64,000 nucleotides of DNA, from assembly GCA_944548615.1 (NCBI GenBank), contig OX155963.1, forward strand, positions 14,696,565 to 14,760,564, read 5' to 3'. Made by a program: the position numbers and the translations under genes. Numbering within the stretch: the stretch's first letter is position 1; every line of letters begins with the position of its first letter. Positions 63,606 to 64,000 of the stretch are shown here, piece by piece. Under the pieces are notes generated by a model. It saw nothing but the letters and a program-made list of their open reading frames with translations, had not been told where the DNA came from and searched no databases. This stretch comes from Micropterix aruncella (taxonomy: Eukaryota > Arthropoda > Insecta > Lepidoptera > Micropterigidae).

Positions 63606-64000
63606 TTAAAGCGCCATCTACATTGCGCTGTGTTATACTGTGTTATATCACGATAGTCGCCATACTGAACATAATAAGTGAAGAGTATTAAATTTTTGGA
63701 AATATGAGTACCCTCTTCACATTACGTTTCGTAGTAAAATCCTAGCTGCCAAATCGTAGTACCACATTGAGCAATATAATACCCTTTATTATCAATGGTT
63801 CTGGGCTATCAAGTGCCGCGTAACATTGTGCGTTTATTTCTGCGACGGGTCTGAGTTGAGTCACTATTCACATTTATCTACTGTAGCCTAGATAAATAGA
63901 AAACACAGATAATATCGAGATAAAAGTACTTCCGAGTATATTGTAGAAGTCTCTTTGGTAAAATCGATTTGTTGACTGTGCAGTGTACATTATTGCAGCG

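Larger units (their letters stand above)
62143..63825. mobile_element. Family J foldback element, complete, with nested family F
   Basis: The left arm (62143-62425) and right arm (about 63560-63825) are imperfect inverted copies. They share TGTTACG at the tips, TAGCCCAGAACCA, ACGATTTRGCAGCTAGGATT, GTGATATAACA and TGGCGCTYTAAAC. Family F copy 4 lies inside, as do a second inverted pair (63105-63150 and 63237-63285) and a near-perfect hairpin (63324-63409). No transposase is seen. A related fragment is at 44340-45235. Confidence 0.7.

Overview
The window is AT-rich eukaryotic nuclear DNA, most likely from an insect and probably a moth or butterfly. This assignment is inference. It rests on short Helitrons of the TC...CTAG type with a CGGGTCAGCTAG end, on dispersed repeats ending in a GACTTCAAA-type terminus, on tRNA-derived SINEs, and on a mix of RLE-type LINE, Penelope-like, TTAA-flanked MITE and pogo/Harbinger-like MITE sequences. 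No complete host gene was found. Apart from transposon remnants the open reading frames are short and unconvincing. Three small stretches (3726-3820, 25522-25674, 61695-61783) have exon-like or small-ORF character and are listed at low confidence. The window reads as intergenic or intronic DNA dense in repeats.

Layout. 1-14 kb: AT-rich spacer with a SINE (4.54 kb), nested copies of a C-rich repeat family and a LINE tail (5.2-6.4 kb), a GC-richer dispersed repeat (7.1-7.9 kb), and a broken LINE reverse-transcriptase fragment (8.66-9.13 kb). 14-18.4 kb: two direct copies of a compound repeat, one carrying a TTAA-flanked MITE, then a 1.24 kb element with 300-bp terminal inverted repeats and a 9-bp minisatellite inside. 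18.4-30 kb: mostly AT-rich spacer with a second LINE fragment, a VNTR-containing repeat, several MITEs and a Harbinger-like MITE with a clean 3-bp duplication.

31-40.3 kb is the most structured part. A perfect (TA)n array is followed by a 5'-truncated, frameshifted LINE with a restriction-like endonuclease (RLE). Directly abutting it is an almost intact Penelope-like element (PLE) in the same orientation, with two near-identical 211-bp terminal repeats and one 954-codon frame broken by a single TAG just before the catalytic IDD motif. A second (TA)n array follows, split by a 1.47 kb TIR element that itself contains a Helitron-like insertion.

40.3-64 kb: further copies of the same families (E, RLE LINE, Harbinger MITE, A, C, F, SINE, G, J), a LINE tail at 51.3-51.8 kb, a five-unit satellite of about 155 bp with a hairpin in each unit (53.18-53.95 kb), two pogo-like MITEs, a 594-bp Helitron and a 1.68 kb foldback element at the right edge. 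Several nests give relative insertion orders directly from the sequence. Family letters A-L are labels used only here.
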